Below the pieces are notes generated by a model. That model was not told the DNA's origin. It ran no database searches and saw only the letters and a list, made by a program, of their open reading frames with translations. Position numbers and translations under genes: made by a program. This document shows, one piece after another, positions 1 through 8,010 of a stretch of DNA of 15,585 nt. Every line of letters begins with the position of its first letter. The first letter of the stretch is position 1. The stretch spans positions 1-15,585 of the forward strand of contig CASDWR010000067.1 of NCBI GenBank assembly GCA_949284665.1. The letters are read 5' to 3'. The stretch comes from an uncultured Rikenellaceae bacterium. Lineage in GTDB: Bacteria > Bacteroidota > Bacteroidia > Bacteroidales > Rikenellaceae.

Positions 1-1146
1 ACGGAACGTGCCCCGCATTTTTGGGACAAGATGGAAGCCCGTATCGAGGATGAGGGATATGGGTATCGAGGATATATGTTTTACCCGTTTCCCGAAGGAG
101 GAGGGCAGTTGGTCAAGGCTTATGGTGAAGATGTCATCATGGAGAAATATGTTAAGACGAACCGCTTCTATTCCCTTTGCGGAGGCCCGCTCAAACAAGA
201 ACAGATCCCCGATAAAGGGATGTATGATGAGCAGATAGCCGAGTGGGCCATCGATAAAATAAAGGGGGATCAGGATCGCCCCATGTTCCTGGCGGTCGGA
301 TTTGTTCGCCCTCACGTGCCATATACGGCTCCGGAACGCTATTTCAAGATGTATGATCCGGATACACTGCAAATGCCCTACATCCCCGAGGACGAAATGT
401 CCGATATCCCGTTGATGGGGAAAGCCATCGCATTCGGATTTACTCCGAATGGGTGTTGGTATGACGTGAATTCGGTCGAGGGAGCATACAAGGAGTTGGT
501 ACACTCTTATCTTTCATGCGTGACCTTTGTCGATGAACAGATCGGGAAACTTTTAAAAGCTTTGGAAGAGAGCGGCAGAATGGACAATACCATTATCGTA
601 CTGTGGTCGGATCACGGGCAACATCTCGGTGAAAAACACCATTTCAGGAAACAGGCACTGTGGGAAGAATCGACCCGGGTCCCTCTCTTCTTCCGCGTCC
701 CGGGAAGATCCCATGCCGGCACCGAGTCATCCGCACCCGTTTCATTGCTGGACCTCTATCCTACATTGGTCGAATTGTGCGGACTCCCTGAAAATACGAA
801 AAATCAGGGAAAATCGCTTGTGCCGATTATCGACGATCCTTCCGTAAAGAGGGATATTCCGGTGGTAACTTCTTGGAGCTATGGTAATTTTGCCGTGAGG
901 GACGAGAATTGGAGGTATATCAGATATATCGATGGTACGGAGGAACTGTATGATCACCGTGTCGATCCGGGCGAACACAAGAACGTCGCTTCCGATCCCG
1001 CTCTTTCCGAAATCAAGGCCTGCTTGGGAAGCTTTATTCCGGAAAAATATGCCCTCCCCGCCGGAACAGATGAATGGAAAGGCGGGAAATATGAGAAACT
1101 CATAAAGAAATGGAAAGTAACGGGGATTCCCGACTGGCTCGAGTAA
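1..1146 (+). CDS. Sulfatase, iduronate-2-sulfatase-like (3' part, 5' end outside window)
   Basis: This is the C-terminal 381 residues of a type I (formylglycine-dependent) sulfatase; the reading frame is open from base 1, so the start lies upstream. Such enzymes hydrolyse sulfate esters, usually on host glycans, and in gut Bacteroidetes act in the periplasm or at the surface. Visible family features are GFVRPHVPY followed by APERYFKMYDPD, typical of the iduronate-2-sulfatase branch; the metal and active-site segment LWSDHGQHLGEKHH at visible residues 201-214 (Asp204, His205, Lys212); ALWEESTRVPL; and the C-terminal block ELYDHRVDPGEHKN. The CxPxR/SxPxR motif that is converted to formylglycine, and any signal peptide, lie outside the window. 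The exact substrate cannot be read from this part; a glycosaminoglycan 2-O-sulfate is a reasonable guess from the subfamily only. A weak hairpin follows the stop codon. Confidence 0.93.
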   Translation, partial: TERAPHFWDKMEARIEDEGYGYRGYMFYPFPEGGGQLVKAYGEDVIMEKYVKTNRFYSLCGGPLKQEQIPDKGMYDEQIAEWAIDKIKGDQDRPMFLAVGFVRPHVPYTAPERYFKMYDPDTLQMPYIPEDEMSDIPLMGKAIAFGFTPNGCWYDVNSVEGAYKELVHSYLSCVTFVDEQIGKLLKALEESGRMDNTIIVLWSDHGQHLGEKHHFRKQALWEESTRVPLFFRVPGRSHAGTESSAPVSLLDLYPTLVELCGLPENTKNQGKSLVPIIDDPSVKRDIPVVTSWSYGNFAVRDENWRYIRYIDGTEELYDHRVDPGEHKNVASDPALSEIKACLGSFIPEKYALPAGTDEWKGGKYEKLIKKWKVTGIPDWLE

Positions 1147-1585
1147 AAAACAGCGTGGGTCACAGTGCCCGCATTTGCTTGTCTGCTTCTTGTCTGCATG
1201 CTGCTGTTCGCGTGTGCAAGGGTGGGAATTGCAATAATTTCCTCGTCGAAGAATTACAGGTTTGAAATTCTTGTCGTATCTTTGGCAGCAGTATTCGGAT
1301 TTTGGCGGAGACTGTCGGGGAGACTCCCGTGGACTTCGACAGGTGGCGGGATGTTCCCGAAAGTCGGCTCCGTTGAGGGCGGCTCTTTGTCTGCGATCCG
1401 AAAACGTTTTGCATATGGCAATGTCGACAGAGTTCGATTGTTGTGCGATTCCCTGGTTTTTTGTGCCGTAAGGAAACGAAAAAATACGAGGGATCCGATT
1501 GTCGAAAGGAGTTTTGAAACTGTTTCGCGCAATAAACGGAGAAGAATAGATATAACGTAGAATATAACATAGATCAAGCCATTCG
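1147..1585. other. Intergenic region with possible long tyrS leader
   Basis: These 439 bases hold no convincing gene. Just after the sulfatase stop there is a weak imperfect hairpin (about 1153-1172) without a T-run, so a terminator is doubtful. A -7 box (1277-1284) would start a transcript near 1290, leaving a leader of nearly 300 nt before tyrS. The leader contains small stems such as CGGGG/TCCCG at 1316-1329 and a palindrome AAAACGTTTT at 1401-1410. An open frame spans 1165-1560, but its basic, low-complexity translation resembles no family I know and it begins upstream of the promoter box. No known riboswitch was recognised. Confidence 0.5.
1277..1284 (+). promoter_or_regulatory. Putative Bacteroidetes -7 promoter box for tyrS
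   Basis: The sequence TATCTTTG matches the Bacteroidetes -7 consensus TAnnTTTG. No good -33 TTTG lies at the usual 19-20 base spacing (the nearest TTTG, 1261-1264, is only 12 bases away), so the call rests on the -7 box alone. It would give tyrS a leader of about 295 nt. Confidence 0.4.
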
Positions 1586-2875
1586 ATGAATTTTGTAGAA
1601 GAACTCAAGTGGAGGGGAATGATTCACGATATCATGCCCGGTACGGAAGAGCAACTTGCCAAAGAGATGACCACTGCCTATTTGGGAATCGACCCGACAG
1701 CCGATTCACTGCATATCGGTCATCTGGTGGGTGTGATGATTCTCAAACATTTTCAAAATTGCGGCCATCGTCCCATCGCTTTGGTGGGAGGCGCAACGGG
1801 AATGATCGGTGACCCGTCGGGTAAATCGCAGGAACGCAACCTGCTCGATGAAGCTACCCTGCGACACAATCAGCAGGCCATCAAGAAACAACTCTCCAAA
1901 TTGATCGATTTCGAGTCGGACGCACCCAATGCCGCTATCCTCGTCAACAATTATGACTGGATGAAGGATTTCAGCTTTCTCGATTTTATTCGGGATATTG
2001 GGAAACACATTACGGTCAACTATATGATGGCCAAGGATTCGGTCAAGAAACGTTTCAACGGCGAAGGCGACGGAATGTCCTTTACCGAATTTACATATCA
2101 ATTGGTCCAGGGATACGACTTTTTGCATCTTTATCAGGAATATGGTTGCAAATTGCAGCTCGGTGGGTCGGATCAATGGGGCAACATCACCACCGGAACC
2201 GAACTGATCCGTCGCAAACTCGATCAGGAGGCCTTTGCCATGACTTGCCCGTTGATAAAGAAGGCCGACGGGACGAAATTCGGCAAAACCGAAAGCGGCA
2301 ATGTGTGGCTCGATCCTCGTTATACGTCGCCCTACAAGTTCTATCAGTTCTGGCTCAATGTGAGCGATGAGGATGCCAAAAATTATATCCGGATATTCAC
2401 GATGCTCGATCGGGAGACCATTGAAACTCTCGTCGCCGAACATGAGGCAGCTCCCCACGAACGAAAACTCCAGAAACGGCTGGCCCGCGAAATCACCTGC
2501 ATGATTCATTCCGAGGAAGAGTATGAAAAAGCGGTGGCGGCATCGTCGATCCTTTTCGGTGGGGCTACGGCCGATGCATTGCGCAGTTTGGACGAAACTA
2601 CTTTGTTGCAGGTGTTCGACGGGGTGCCGCAGTACAAGGTGGCGCGGAATGTAGTCGACGAAGGGATCGCCCTTGTCGACCTGTGTGTGGAACGTTGTCC
2701 GATATTCCCTTCGAAAGGTGAGTTACGAAAGCTGATTCAGGGCGGTGGCGTGTCTTTGAACAAAGAGAAGGTCGTGTCGGTCGATCGTTGGGTCGACAGC
2801 CAGGAACTGATCGCAGGTAAATACCTGTTGTTGCAAAAGGGTAAAAAGAACTATTACCTGATTATCGCGGAATGA
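1586..2875 (+). CDS. tyrS: Tyrosyl-tRNA synthetase
   Basis: This is a complete class I aminoacyl-tRNA synthetase of 429 residues that charges tRNA-Tyr in the cytoplasm. The Rossmann catalytic domain starts with [18 protein letters not shown], with the HIGH signature at residues 43-46. The tyrosine-binding region is visible as [18 protein letters not shown] and GGSDQWGN, and the KMSKS-equivalent loop is KFGKT at 231-235. The C-terminus carries an S4-like RNA-binding domain ([19 protein letters not shown]), as expected for bacterial TyrS. The length is normal for the family. The ATG at 1586 gives the typical N-terminus [11 protein letters not shown]; no Shine-Dalgarno sequence is seen, which is usual in this phylum. 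asnB follows on the same strand after 138 bases and may be co-transcribed. Confidence 0.98.
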   Translation: MNFVEELKWRGMIHDIMPGTEEQLAKEMTTAYLGIDPTADSLHIGHLVGVMILKHFQNCGHRPIALVGGATGMIGDPSGKSQERNLLDEATLRHNQQAIKKQLSKLIDFESDAPNAAILVNNYDWMKDFSFLDFIRDIGKHITVNYMMAKDSVKKRFNGEGDGMSFTEFTYQLVQGYDFLHLYQEYGCKLQLGGSDQWGNITTGTELIRRKLDQEAFAMTCPLIKKADGTKFGKTESGNVWLDPRYTSPYKFYQFWLNVSDEDAKNYIRIFTMLDRETIETLVAEHEAAPHERKLQKRLAREITCMIHSEEEYEKAVAASSILFGGATADALRSLDETTLLQVFDGVPQYKVARNVVDEGIALVDLCVERCPIFPSKGELRKLIQGGGVSLNKEKVVSVDRWVDSQELIAGKYLLLQKGKKNYYLIIAE

Positions 2876-3013
2876 CGAAAAAGACCGGTGAGGCGTAATG
2901 GCTGCCGGACTTAGAGATACGTATCCCGAATATGAAAAGTGTTCCGGGACGGGGATGCGGTGGAAAGAGAGAGGTCTCGGAGTAGTAACAAACTAAATAA
3001 AGAGAGTACGGTT

Positions 3014-4678
3014 ATGTGTGGAATTGTCGGAGTTTTCGATATAAAGACGAATCCGGAGAACTTGCGGAGCGAAGTCCTCAAAATGTCGAAAAAGATTCGT
3101 CACCGCGGCCCCGACTGGTCGGGAATCTGGTGTGGCAACAAAGCGATCCTGGCTCACGAACGGTTGTCGATCGTAGACCCGCAGTCAGGAGGACAACCCC
3201 TTCGGAGCAAAGATGGTCGCCTGGTGTTGGCTGTAAATGGAGAGATATATAACCATTTGGATATCAGGAGGCGTATGAAAGACGAATACGAATTCCTGAC
3301 CGGTTCGGACTGTGAGGTGATCCTTGCCCTGTATCGTAAAATGGGACTTGGACTTTTGGAGGAACTGAATGGGATATTCGCGTTTGCGTTGTACGATTCC
3401 GAAACAGGAGATTACCTAATTGCTCGCGATCATATCGGAGTGATTCCTCTTTATATCGGGTGGGACCGGGATGAGCAGTTTTATGTGGCATCGGAACTGA
3501 AGGCTCTCGAAGGCGTATGCACCACGATCCAGCCTTTCCTGCCGGGACATTACTGGTCAAGCAAAGAAGGGAAGATGACTCGCTGGTACAAACGCGACTG
3601 GATGGAATACGATGCCGTAAAGGATAACGGTTGTGACATCGGCGAGTTGAGAGCTTCACTCGAGGCTGCCGTCAAGAGACAGTTGATGAGCGATGTCCCC
3701 TACGGAGTGCTTCTTTCCGGCGGACTGGATTCCTCGGTAATCTCGGCTGTGGCAAAAAAATATGCAGCCATGCGGGTGGAATCCGATAGCCGCGATGCAG
3801 CCTGGTGGCCGCAGCTCCACTCTTTTGCCGTAGGCCTGAAAGGTGCTCCTGACCTGGCTGCGGCTAAACGGGTAGCCGATCATATCGGAACCGTTCATCA
3901 CGAAATCAACTACACCGTCCAGGAGGGTCTCGACGCCCTGCGTGATGTGATTTACTATATCGAAACGTATGATGTGACAACCGTACGCGCTTCTACTCCC
4001 ATGTATTTGCTCGCTCGTGTCATCAAAAGCATGGGAATCAAAATGGTGCTTTCCGGGGAGGGGGCCGATGAAATTTTCGGCGGTTACCTCTATTTTCACA
4101 AGGCACCGAATCCCAAGGAATTCCACGAAGAAACGGTACGTAAGTTGGGGAAACTCCATTTGTATGACTGTCTGCGTGCGAACAAAGCATTGAGTGCCTG
4201 GGGGGTTGAGGGAAGGGTCCCTTTCCTGGACAAGGAGTTTATGGATGTAGCCATGCGGATCAACCCTGCTGAAAAGATGGCTCGTAACGGACGTATGGAG
4301 AAGTGGGTGGTACGCAAGGCATTTGAAGACATGTTGCCCGAAAGCGTCGTATGGAGGCAAAAGGAGCAGTTCTCCGACGGTGTGGGTTACAGTTGGATCG
4401 ATACGCTCAGGAAAATTACGTCGGAAGCTGTGTCGGATCGGGAAATGGAACATGCTCGAGAGCGCTTTCCGATCAATCCCCCACGGAACAAGGAAGAGTA
4501 CTATTATCGGACGATCTTCGAGGAACATTTCCCTTCACAGACGGCTGCACAATGTGTTCCTTCCGTTCCATCAGTCGCTTGCAGTACGGCCGAGGCCCTT
4601 GCATGGGACAAATCGTTCCAGGGAATGAACGAACCTTCGGGGCGTGCTGTAGCCGGGATACACAAGGATGCAATATAA
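3014..4678 (+). CDS. asnB: Asparagine synthetase B, glutamine-hydrolysing
   Basis: This 554-residue enzyme makes asparagine from aspartate, ATP and glutamine in the cytoplasm. The N-terminal class II glutamine amidotransferase domain begins MCGIVGVF. Cys2 is the catalytic nucleophile exposed after Met removal, so the start must be the ATG at 3014 although the frame is open further upstream. RGPDWSG, Arg50 in HERLSIVD and NGEIYNH (residues 75-81) are standard glutaminase-site motifs. The synthetase domain carries the PP-loop SGGLDSS at 235-241, followed by LSGEGADEIFGGY and the conserved block GVEGRVPFLDKEF. The length equals that of Escherichia coli AsnB. I see no TAnnTTTG promoter box in the 138 bases upstream, so readthrough from tyrS is possible. 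A 7-bp hairpin directly follows the stop. Confidence 0.98.
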   Translation: MCGIVGVFDIKTNPENLRSEVLKMSKKIRHRGPDWSGIWCGNKAILAHERLSIVDPQSGGQPLRSKDGRLVLAVNGEIYNHLDIRRRMKDEYEFLTGSDCEVILALYRKMGLGLLEELNGIFAFALYDSETGDYLIARDHIGVIPLYIGWDRDEQFYVASELKALEGVCTTIQPFLPGHYWSSKEGKMTRWYKRDWMEYDAVKDNGCDIGELRASLEAAVKRQLMSDVPYGVLLSGGLDSSVISAVAKKYAAMRVESDSRDAAWWPQLHSFAVGLKGAPDLAAAKRVADHIGTVHHEINYTVQEGLDALRDVIYYIETYDVTTVRASTPMYLLARVIKSMGIKMVLSGEGADEIFGGYLYFHKAPNPKEFHEETVRKLGKLHLYDCLRANKALSAWGVEGRVPFLDKEFMDVAMRINPAEKMARNGRMEKWVVRKAFEDMLPESVVWRQKEQFSDGVGYSWIDTLRKITSEAVSDREMEHARERFPINPPRNKEEYYYRTIFEEHFPSQTAAQCVPSVPSVACSTAEALAWDKSFQGMNEPSGRAVAGIHKDAI

Positions 4679-4679
4679 C

Positions 4680-4701
4680 GGGAACCCCAAAAATGGTTCC
4701 C
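4680..4701 (+). terminator. Hairpin after asnB, possible terminator
   Basis: A perfect 7-bp inverted repeat, GGGAACC (4680-4686) and GGTTCCC (4695-4701), with an 8-base loop rich in A starts one base after the asnB stop codon. The bases after the stem are pyrimidine-rich (TTCTCC) but lack a true T-run, so termination may be weak or the element may protect the mRNA 3' end. It separates asnB from the copper regulator gene. Confidence 0.55.
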
Positions 4702-4794
4702 TTCTCCGGCAGGCCAGATGTAGTCGGATTAGAGAGTGACGGGTGTCCGTAATCGGAAGAGAATACCGATCTCGGGCCAAAAGAGACGGACCGT

Positions 4795-5421
4795 ATGGGA
4801 AACAACAGGGTGTTGTATGTCAAGAATATGGTATGCGATCGGTGTGTCATGGTCGTGCATCGATTGTGTACCGAGTGTGGCATTGCGGTGCGATCGGTCG
4901 AATTGGGGATGATCCGTACCGTGGAGCAGGTCGACGATCGTCGGTTGAGTCTCCTGAGAACGGCATTGCATGGTATGGGATTCGAATTGATCGATGACCG
5001 GCGCGAACGGATCGTTGAGCGGATCAAAAACGAAATCGTCAAGTTGGTGTATCGTGACAATGGTGGGTTGAAAGAGAATCTTTCGGACTACTTGGCCAGA
5101 ACCGTGGGGTACGATTACGGAGTATTAAGCAAACTCTTTTCCGAGGTGGTTGGAACAACGATCGAACGTTGTTTCATCGCCCAAAAAATCGAGCGTGTGA
5201 AAGAGTTGCTTGTTTACGGCGAGTTGTCGCTCAGCCAGATTGCCGACATGATGAACTATTCGAGCGTAGCCCATCTGAGCGCTCAATTCAAACGGGTGAC
5301 GGGGATGACCCCTACTGCATTCAAACAGAACGGCGGTGAGGGCCGGTTCCCTCTCGATAGGGTCTGGGCCCTGCCTGAAGGGCGGACGATCGGGAATAAG
5401 GGCGATGAAGAAAACATGTAA
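4795..5421 (+). CDS. AraC-family regulator with N-terminal HMA-like metal-sensing domain
   Basis: The protein (208 residues) is a probable transcriptional regulator of the copper ATPase gene that follows 76 bases downstream. Residues about 5-68 look like a heavy-metal-associated (HMA) fold: YVKNMVCDRC carries the MxCxxC metal motif (Met12, Cys14, Cys17), and FELIDD ends the domain. A second CxxC (Cys25, Cys28, LCTEC) lies within the first helix. Residues about 94-178 form the AraC DNA-binding domain with two helix-turn-helix units; the second, SLSQIADMMNYSSVAHLSAQFK, leads into the family signature RVTGMTPTAFK. There is no sugar-binding or receiver domain, so the HMA part is the likely sensor. 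Metal sensing and the target gene are inferred from domain content and position. I see no clear -7 box upstream. Confidence in the AraC call is high; confidence in copper as the signal is moderate. Confidence 0.88.
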   Translation: MGNNRVLYVKNMVCDRCVMVVHRLCTECGIAVRSVELGMIRTVEQVDDRRLSLLRTALHGMGFELIDDRRERIVERIKNEIVKLVYRDNGGLKENLSDYLARTVGYDYGVLSKLFSEVVGTTIERCFIAQKIERVKELLVYGELSLSQIADMMNYSSVAHLSAQFKRVTGMTPTAFKQNGGEGRFPLDRVWALPEGRTIGNKGDEENM

Positions 5422-5464
5422 ATCTTTTTTGTAATCCTGTAACGGAGTTCCTCTCTGTCGTACC

Positions 5465-5472
5465 TAACTTTG
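5465..5472 (+). promoter_or_regulatory. Putative -7 promoter box of the copper ATPase gene
   Basis: TAACTTTG matches TAnnTTTG and lies 25 bases before the ATG at 5498, giving a 5' UTR of about 20 nt. No TTTG is found at the usual -33 spacing. A weak -33 element is compatible with an activator-dependent promoter, which would suit the adjacent AraC-type regulator. Confidence 0.55.
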
Positions 5473-5473
5473 C

Positions 5474-5493
5474 CGCAATCGAAAAAGATTGCG
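5474..5493 (+). promoter_or_regulatory. Inverted repeat between promoter and start codon of the copper ATPase gene
   Basis: A perfect 7-bp inverted repeat, CGCAATC (5474-5480) and GATTGCG (5487-5493), with loop GAAAAA lies directly after the -7 box and ends four bases before the ATG. It overlaps the expected transcription start. It could be an operator for a regulator or a hairpin at the 5' end of the mRNA that controls access to the start codon or mRNA stability. Confidence 0.5.
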
Positions 5494-5497
5494 AAAG

Positions 5498-7969
5498 ATG
5501 AAAACGGTGCGTACTTTCCCGGTGCTCGACATGAGTTGTGCCGCTTGTGCGGCGAAGGTGGACAAAACGCTCAATGCCTGTCCCGGAGTCGGCCGTGCAT
5601 CGGTCAATTTCGCTGCCGCCACAGCAACGATCGAATTCGATGATGAGCAGTGTCCTCCCGAGACCCTGCGGACAGCTCTTCGCAATGTCGGATACGATTT
5701 GGTTATCGAGGCCGGGGACGATTCAACCCGTGCATTGAAAAAACTCGGTGAATATCGGTTGCGCAGGTTGAGGCGACGCGCGGTCATAGCGCTTGCACTG
5801 TCGTTGCCGGTAGCGCTCCTCGGCATGTTCTTTATGAAGGTGCCGTATGTCGGATGGGTGATGTGGGTGCTGTCTACTCCTGTCGTGTGCTGGCTGGGCA
5901 GTGATTTCTTTGTGGGTGCCTGGCGACAGATACGGCACCGTTCGGCCAATATGGATACGCTAGTTGCGATCAGTACGGGGGTGGCCTATCTTTTTAGCAT
6001 ATCCAATCTTCTTTTTCCACGTTTTTGGGAGTCGCGGGGGATAACACCCCATCTCTATTTCGAAGCATCGAGCGTTGTGGTGGCTTTTGTCTTGTTGGGA
6101 CGACTCCTTGAGGAACGGGCCAAAAACAATACGTCCGAAGCGATCGCGAAACTGATGGATCTGCGACCCGTTCGGGTCGTTCGGATCGGTGAAGAGGGTC
6201 GGCAGGAAGAGATTCCTGTGGAGCTGTTGAATCCTGGCGATATCGTTTTGGTGAGACCCGGCGAACGGATTGCCGTGGATGGACAAGTAACCGAAGGAGA
6301 ATCCTATGTGGATGAGAGTATGCTGACAGGCGAACCTGTACCGGTGTTTAAAAACGCTTCGGCAAAGGTTTTTGCCGGTACGCTGAACGGAAGAGGCTGT
6401 TTCCGGTTTCAGGCAACGCGAACCGGAAACGAAACGATGCTCGCACGGATCATCCAGTCTGTGGAAGAGGCTCAGGGAAGCAAGGCTCCCGTACAAAAAC
6501 TTGTCGACAGAATTGCGGCTGTTTTTGTTCCTGTCGTCTTAATCGTGGCTGTCGTGTCGTTTGCGGCATGGGTCGTATTCGATCCCGAGGAAGGGGTAAC
6601 ACATGGATTGCTCGCTTTTGTGACGGTCCTTGTCGTAGCCTGTCCATGCGCACTCGGACTGGCCACCCCGACAGCCGTTACGGTGGGTATTGGGAAAGGT
6701 GCGGAGTATGGTATCCTGGTTAAAGATGCCGAAAGTCTCGAAATGGCAGTGAAGATCGATACCGTCGTGTTGGATAAAACGGGGACGCTTACCGAAGGAC
6801 ACCCTGCGGTGACCGACAAGGTCTGGTTATGCGAGAATGGGGAAATTGATTACGCCCCTCTTTTCCGTGCGTTGGAAAGTGCTTCGGAACACCCGATTGC
6901 CGAGGCGGTTGTTGAAGCGTTGGAATTTGACCCGAACGTTCGGGTCGATCGTTTCGAGAATTTGCCCGGGAAGGGGATAAAAGGGGTAATCAACGGGGGT
7001 GTTTATTATGCAGGCAATGCGGCGTTGCTCCGTGAAATGGGTATCGATCTGACGGTTGATGCAACGGCCGTTGTGGCAAAAATGGAGGGGAAAGCTGAAA
7101 CGGTTGTCTTTTTTGCCGATGACACCCGTCCCCTTGCCGTGTTCGGTGTCACAGATCGTTTGAAAGAGAGTGCGGCATCGGCTGTCGCGGCATTGAAAAA
7201 ACTCGCGATAGAGGTCTACATGCTTACCGGAGACGGTGAACGGGCGGCCGGAGAGGTTGCCCGACGTACCGGGATCGGCCATTACCGTTCATCCATGTTG
7301 CCCGCGATGAAAGCTGATTTCGTTCGCAAACTTCAGTCCGACGGCCGTCGGGTTGCCATGGTAGGCGATGGTATCAATGACAGTGCAGCTTTGGCACGAG
7401 CCGATTTGAGCATTGCGATGGGGAAAGGGAGCGACATAGCCATGGATGTGGCGAAAATGACTCTCATGTCGTCGGATCTGATGAAAATACCCGAAGCGAT
7501 CGAACTCTCTCGGGCTACGGTCCGCACGGTTCGACAAAATCTGTTTTGGGCATTTATCTATAATGTGATCGGCATCCCCGTGGCAGCCGGTGTGCTCCAA
7601 CCATTGTGTGGGTTTACGTTGAATCCCATGATTGCCGGGATGGCGATGGCCATGAGCAGCGTTTGTGTCGTAAGCAACAGCCTTCGTTTGAAACGGGTGA
7701 AAACGATCGGCAGAAATGTGTCGACTAACCATAAAAAAATCATGAAAAAGATGTATCTCGTGGAGGGCATGATGTGTGGCCATTGTCGCAACCACGTCGA
7801 AAAGGCCCTCAATCGGCTCGAAGGTGTTACGGCCGATGTAACCCTCGATCCACCAGCGGCCTCGGTAATTTTTTCAGGCCGGGAATACTCTCTCGATGAG
7901 TTGCAGCGCGTACTCTCCGAAGAGGGGGATTACCGCATATCGGAGAAACCGGATCAGGAGTCTTTGTAA
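5498..7969 (+). CDS. copA: Cu(I)-exporting P-type ATPase with C-terminal CopZ-like HMA domain
   Basis: This 823-residue inner-membrane pump exports Cu(I) at the cost of ATP. The N-terminal HMA domain carries MSCAAC (Cys14, Cys17). P-type motifs follow in order: actuator TGE at 277-279, transmembrane CPC at 382-384, phosphorylation site DKTGT at 426-430, SEHP at 463-466 and GDGIND at 623-628. YN (688-689) in the next helix and MAMSS in the last helix are the Cu(I) (P1B-1) signature. Residues 749-823 form a second HMA domain with GMMCGHC (Cys760, Cys763), which starts with Met749 like a free CopZ chaperone and is joined through a basic linker at a run of seven A (7733-7739). I chose the ATG at 5498; an in-frame TTG at 5489 lies inside an inverted repeat. 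The neighbouring AraC/HMA regulator gene is the likely controller. The motifs are intact; only the C-terminal fusion is unusual. Confidence 0.96.
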   Translation: MKTVRTFPVLDMSCAACAAKVDKTLNACPGVGRASVNFAAATATIEFDDEQCPPETLRTALRNVGYDLVIEAGDDSTRALKKLGEYRLRRLRRRAVIALALSLPVALLGMFFMKVPYVGWVMWVLSTPVVCWLGSDFFVGAWRQIRHRSANMDTLVAISTGVAYLFSISNLLFPRFWESRGITPHLYFEASSVVVAFVLLGRLLEERAKNNTSEAIAKLMDLRPVRVVRIGEEGRQEEIPVELLNPGDIVLVRPGERIAVDGQVTEGESYVDESMLTGEPVPVFKNASAKVFAGTLNGRGCFRFQATRTGNETMLARIIQSVEEAQGSKAPVQKLVDRIAAVFVPVVLIVAVVSFAAWVVFDPEEGVTHGLLAFVTVLVVACPCALGLATPTAVTVGIGKGAEYGILVKDAESLEMAVKIDTVVLDKTGTLTEGHPAVTDKVWLCENGEIDYAPLFRALESASEHPIAEAVVEALEFDPNVRVDRFENLPGKGIKGVINGGVYYAGNAALLREMGIDLTVDATAVVAKMEGKAETVVFFADDTRPLAVFGVTDRLKESAASAVAALKKLAIEVYMLTGDGERAAGEVARRTGIGHYRSSMLPAMKADFVRKLQSDGRRVAMVGDGINDSAALARADLSIAMGKGSDIAMDVAKMTLMSSDLMKIPEAIELSRATVRTVRQNLFWAFIYNVIGIPVAAGVLQPLCGFTLNPMIAGMAMAMSSVCVVSNSLRLKRVKTIGRNVSTNHKKIMKKMYLVEGMMCGHCRNHVEKALNRLEGVTADVTLDPPAASVIFSGREYSLDELQRVLSEEGDYRISEKPDQESL
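7733..7745 (+). other. A7 run and latent ATGA stop/start at the copA/copZ junction
   Basis: Seven A (7733-7739) precede TC and ATGA. In the given frame the codons read CAT AAA AAA ATC ATG and translation continues into the CopZ-like domain. If one A is lost or skipped, the frame reads AAA AAA TCA TGA and stops at 7743-7745, overlapping the internal ATG (7742-7744) as ATGA. The A-rich bases before this ATG resemble Bacteroidetes initiation sites. Confidence 0.6.
7742..7969 (+). other. CopZ-like HMA module, possible internally initiated copper chaperone
   Basis: The last 75 codons of the ATPase gene encode a complete CopZ-like domain starting MKKMYLVEGMMCGHCRNHVE and ending with a typical HMA C-terminus (YSLDELQRVLSEEGDYRI). 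Its length, initial Met and MxCxxC motif match free CopZ chaperones, which hand Cu(I) to CopA in the cytoplasm. It may be translated only as part of the pump, or also from the internal ATG after an A-rich stretch; the sequence cannot decide between these. Confidence 0.4.
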
Positions 7970-8010
7970 TATCTTCGTCCAGTATAATTCGCGGTATAGA
8001 CAGGTTGAAC

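Noticed and set aside
1341..1353. GGTGGCGGGATG, loosely like the T-box anti-terminator bulge sequence upstream of tyrS
   Set aside because: The match to the T-box core is poor, no specifier loop or terminator pair with a T-run was found, and T-boxes are not known in Bacteroidetes.
1165..1560. Open frame of 131 codons between the sulfatase gene and tyrS
   Set aside because: It starts upstream of the -7 box, has a basic low-information translation after a short hydrophobic start, resembles no family I know, and several other frames are open in the same stretch.
2939..3013. 25-codon upstream extension of asnB
   Set aside because: The catalytic Cys must be residue 2, which fixes the start at 3014.
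3656..4528. Minus-strand open frame of 290 codons inside asnB
   Set aside because: asnB is certain from its motifs; the antisense frame reflects codon bias.
5489..5497. TTG start three codons upstream of the ATG of the copper ATPase gene
   Set aside because: It lies in the inverted repeat, and the ATG at 5498 gives the normal N-terminus MKTVRTFPVLDMSC.
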